From: GCA-002731945 sp913047775 | Lineage (GTDB): Bacteria > Pseudomonadota > Alphaproteobacteria > MED-G09 | Assembly (NCBI GenBank): GCA_913047775.1 | Contig: CAJWUE010000001.1 | Location: 1 to 64,000 of the forward strand | Direction of reading: 5' to 3' | DNA: 64,000 nt | Notes under the pieces: model-generated | What the model was told of the DNA's origin: nothing | Database searches by the model: none | The model's input: only the letters and a program-made list of their open reading frames with translations | Position numbers and translations under genes: made by a program | Part shown: positions 62,030 to 64,000 of the stretch, one piece after another | How the letters are laid out: each line of letters starts with the position of its first letter | How positions within the stretch are numbered: position 1 is the first letter of the stretch

Positions 62030-64000
62030 TCATCACTCTCCTTTATTGAAACTAGCTCAGTATCGGTTGAGACTTGCTCTCCAACTTGGATATTAATTTT
62101 CTCAATAATACCATTAAACGGTGCCAATATTTCGTGTTCCATTTTCATGGATTCAACTATTAATATAGGTGTATCTGTTTTTATCTTATCCCCTACAGCC
62201 ACCAAAATCTTGAAAACATTCCCATGCATTGGAGGTTTAATTGAGTTTTTTCTCTCTATAATTTTTTGGTCGTCTTTGATATTAATTAAATTTTCAAACA
62301 CACAAGATACTCCCTCATATTGCAAAAAACATTTTTGTTGCGAGGCATAATATAAATCGCATGAAAGCTGTATATTGTTTAGAAAGACCTTATGACTGTT
62401 CTTCTTAGAGCTTACAAAAGAAATAGTAGAACTTTCATTATTTGATATTACGGAAAAACTACCATCCTCTTTTGGGTAAACAAGGTAATTAATTTCTTTA
62501 TCGTTGATAAGATATCTGTACTGTGAAGAAAGTTTTCCTGAACTTCTCCAGTTAAGAAGAGAATTATTTGAAAGCAAACTTTTTTCAAATAATCTATTCA
62601 TATCTTTTAAAAAGTTGAAAGATGCCACTAGAGGCGCCATTCTTTTTTTGACATCTTTCGAGGGATCAGAATATTGAAAATCTTCTGACAAAAATTTTGT
62701 TGTCGCCTTAGCTGAGATAAATTTCTCAGATTCTAAAACACTTGATAAGAATTGTTTGTTATTATCAGTACCAAAAAATATTGTCTTATTAATAGCATTA
62801 ATTAAACGTTTTCTCGAAGTTTCTCTGTCCGATCCCCAAGCAATTACTTTGGCTAACATTGGATCATAAAGTCTCGAAATCTCTTGGTTGTTTGATAAAG
62901 AATGATCTACTCGAATCCCCTCTGAAGCATGAGGTTCCCACAAATAAACTTTTCCAGGAGAAGGAAAGAATCCGTTATTTGGATTCTCCGCGTAAAGTCT
63001 AGCCTCAATAGCATGACCATTAAAATTAATTTCGTCTTGAGTTATGCTCAATGGTTTGCCTTGCGCAACATCAATTTGCATTCCTACCAAATCCAAACCC
63101 GTTACCATTTCGGTGACCGCATGCTCTACCTGAATCCGAGTATTCATCTCTAAAAAATAAAATTTATCTCCATCAACTAAATACTCAATGGTTCCCGCTC
63201 CAACATATTTGATATTTTTTATAATCTCAGATGAAGTTATTCCCATAACTTCTCGTAATCCCCAAGATATGGATGGTCCCGGTGACTCTTCTATAACTTT
63301 CTGATGACGTCGTTGAATGGAACAATCCCTTTCCCCAATATGAATATAATTACCATGTTTATCTCCGAAGACTTGAACTTCTATATGTAGAGGATTATCT
63401 ATAGCTTTCTCAATAATCAGTTCCTCGGAACCAAAAGATCTTAAAGCCTCAGAACGAGCAGTGGATAAGGCGTTTGTCATATCTTCAACATTATCTATTG
63501 AGAACATTCCTCTTCCTCCTCCGCCTGCAGTAGGCTTTACCATAACTGGAAAACCAATTTCAATGGCGGCGTTAATGAGGGCTTTATCTGTTTGTTTTTT
63601 GCTTTGATAACCAGGAATACAAGGAACTCCAATTTCTATCATTTTTCTTTTTGCTTCAGCTTTATTCCCCATCAACTTAATAATATCCGCCGATGGGCCT
63701 ATAAAAGTAATTCCAGAAGATTCACATTCTCTAGCAAAATTATCATTTTCTGATAAAAATCCGTAACCTGGGTGAATAGCATCAGCGCCCACGGACTTTG
63801 CGACATCTAAAATCTTTTCAATATTTAGATAGGATTTAGAAACCTGAGAAGGGCCAATACATATAGATTCATCTGCGAGTTTGACGTGATTTGATGTTTC
63901 ATCACCCTCAGCAAAAACCGCCACTGATTTAAGTCCTTGTTTTTTTATAGAATTAATGATGCGTACAGCTATTTCTGAACGATTGGCAATTAAAATTTTA
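62026..64000 (-). CDS. Biotin carboxylase/BCCP subunit of an acyl-CoA carboxylase (probably 3-methylcrotonyl-CoA), runs off right edge
   Basis: A biotin-dependent acyl-CoA carboxylase alpha subunit, open to the window end. The first visible residues are KILIANRSEIAVRI, close to the normal N-terminus, with Ser replacing Gly of the usual ANRGEIA. The ATP-grasp biotin carboxylase domain shows HPGYGFLSEN, KPTAGGGGRGM, EKAIDNPLHIEVQVFGDKHGN and MNTRIQVEH; the C-terminal biotinyl domain carries the lysine in VESMKMEHEI. A shorter GTG-start reading at 63924 would lose conserved sequence. Pairing with IVD makes methylcrotonyl-CoA the likely substrate; its beta subunit is not seen. Confidence 0.92.
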   Translation of the reverse strand, partial: KILIANRSEIAVRIINSIKKQGLKSVAVFAEGDETSNHVKLADESICIGPSQVSKSYLNIEKILDVAKSVGADAIHPGYGFLSENDNFARECESSGITFIGPSADIIKLMGNKAEAKRKMIEIGVPCIPGYQSKKQTDKALINAAIEIGFPVMVKPTAGGGGRGMFSIDNVEDMTNALSTARSEALRSFGSEELIIEKAIDNPLHIEVQVFGDKHGNYIHIGERDCSIQRRHQKVIEESPGPSISWGLREVMGITSSEIIKNIKYVGAGTIEYLVDGDKFYFLEMNTRIQVEHAVTEMVTGLDLVGMQIDVAQGKPLSITQDEINFNGHAIEARLYAENPNNGFFPSPGKVYLWEPHASEGIRVDHSLSNNQEISRLYDPMLAKVIAWGSDRETSRKRLINAINKTIFFGTDNNKQFLSSVLESEKFISAKATTKFLSEDFQYSDPSKDVKKRMAPLVASFNFLKDMNRLFEKSLLSNNSLLNWRSSGKLSSQYRYLINDKEINYLVYPKEDGSFSVISNNESSTISFVSSKKNSHKVFLNNIQLSCDLYYASQQKCFLQYEGVSCVFENLINIKDDQKIIERKNSIKPPMHGNVFKILVAVGDKIKTDTPILIVESMKMEHEILAPFNGIIEKINIQVGEQVSTDTELVSIKESDE

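Noticed and set aside
1..64000. Search for insertion sequences, phage genes, toxin-antitoxin or defence systems and tRNA genes
   Set aside because: None of these was recognised; gene order is that of a conserved chromosome with small gaps.

Overview
The window is AT-rich chromosomal DNA from an alphaproteobacterium, probably a small-genome free-living (perhaps marine) lineage. The placement rests on a circularly permuted two-piece tmRNA gene (acceptor half with CCA before the tag-coding half), a ribbon-helix-helix gene directly after fumC, an rnpB-mraZ junction, and an uninterrupted division and cell-wall cluster of the alphaproteobacterial order. The marine habitat and low-rank identity are inference. 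No insertion sequences, phage genes, CRISPR arrays, rRNA or tRNA genes were found, and gene density is very high.

Layout. 1-3628 (minus): miaA-ilvB-ilvH-ilvC, branched-chain amino acid synthesis behind a tRNA-modification gene; ilvC runs off the left edge. 3748-5007 (plus): a DUF1015 protein. 5033-8612 (minus): hflK-hflC-degP, membrane and periplasmic protein quality control, divergent from mrp (Fe-S carrier ATPase). 9815-12050 (minus): thyA-folA with an SMP-30-type lactonase, sharing a bidirectional terminator with mrp. 12128-12430: permuted ssrA. 12499-18146 (plus): fumC, RHH regulator, UvrD/PcrA helicase, Xaa-Pro aminopeptidase.

18130-39925 (minus) is the dcw superoperon, read right to left: mraZ-rsmH-ftsL-ftsI-murE-murF-mraY-murD-ftsW-murG-murC-murB-ddl-ftsQ-ftsA-ftsZ, then lpxC, bamD, ligA. 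Genes overlap or abut, so they are probably co-transcribed and translationally coupled. They make UDP-MurNAc-pentapeptide and lipid II, flip and polymerise them at the septum, assemble the Z-ring, and start lipid A and outer-membrane assembly. Upstream of mraZ are five ATGG(G/A) boxes at an exact 10-bp period (MraZ operator), then rnpB with its own near-consensus promoter.

40482-64000 is mixed metabolism: a glutathione S-transferase; a peroxisomal-type 3-hydroxyacyl-CoA dehydrogenase with a phosphohexomutase; glyoxalase II; a MerC-like membrane protein; a six-gene minus-strand run led by hemH that contains a Gfo/Idh/MocA + aldo-keto reductase fusion; a plus-strand pair coding for a PF10118-type protein with a di-iron ligand pattern and a styrene-oxide-isomerase-like membrane protein; several SDRs; and a catabolic operon for leucine and aromatic 2-oxoacids (biotin carboxylase subunit, isovaleryl-CoA dehydrogenase, indolepyruvate:ferredoxin oxidoreductase, acyl-CoA dehydrogenase) that runs off the right edge.

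The best candidate for something undescribed is the 51383-52837 pair: a putative AurF-like di-iron enzyme next to a putative heme-dependent epoxide isomerase, which could form an epoxidation/Meinwald-rearrangement unit. Most of the window is conserved core genome.
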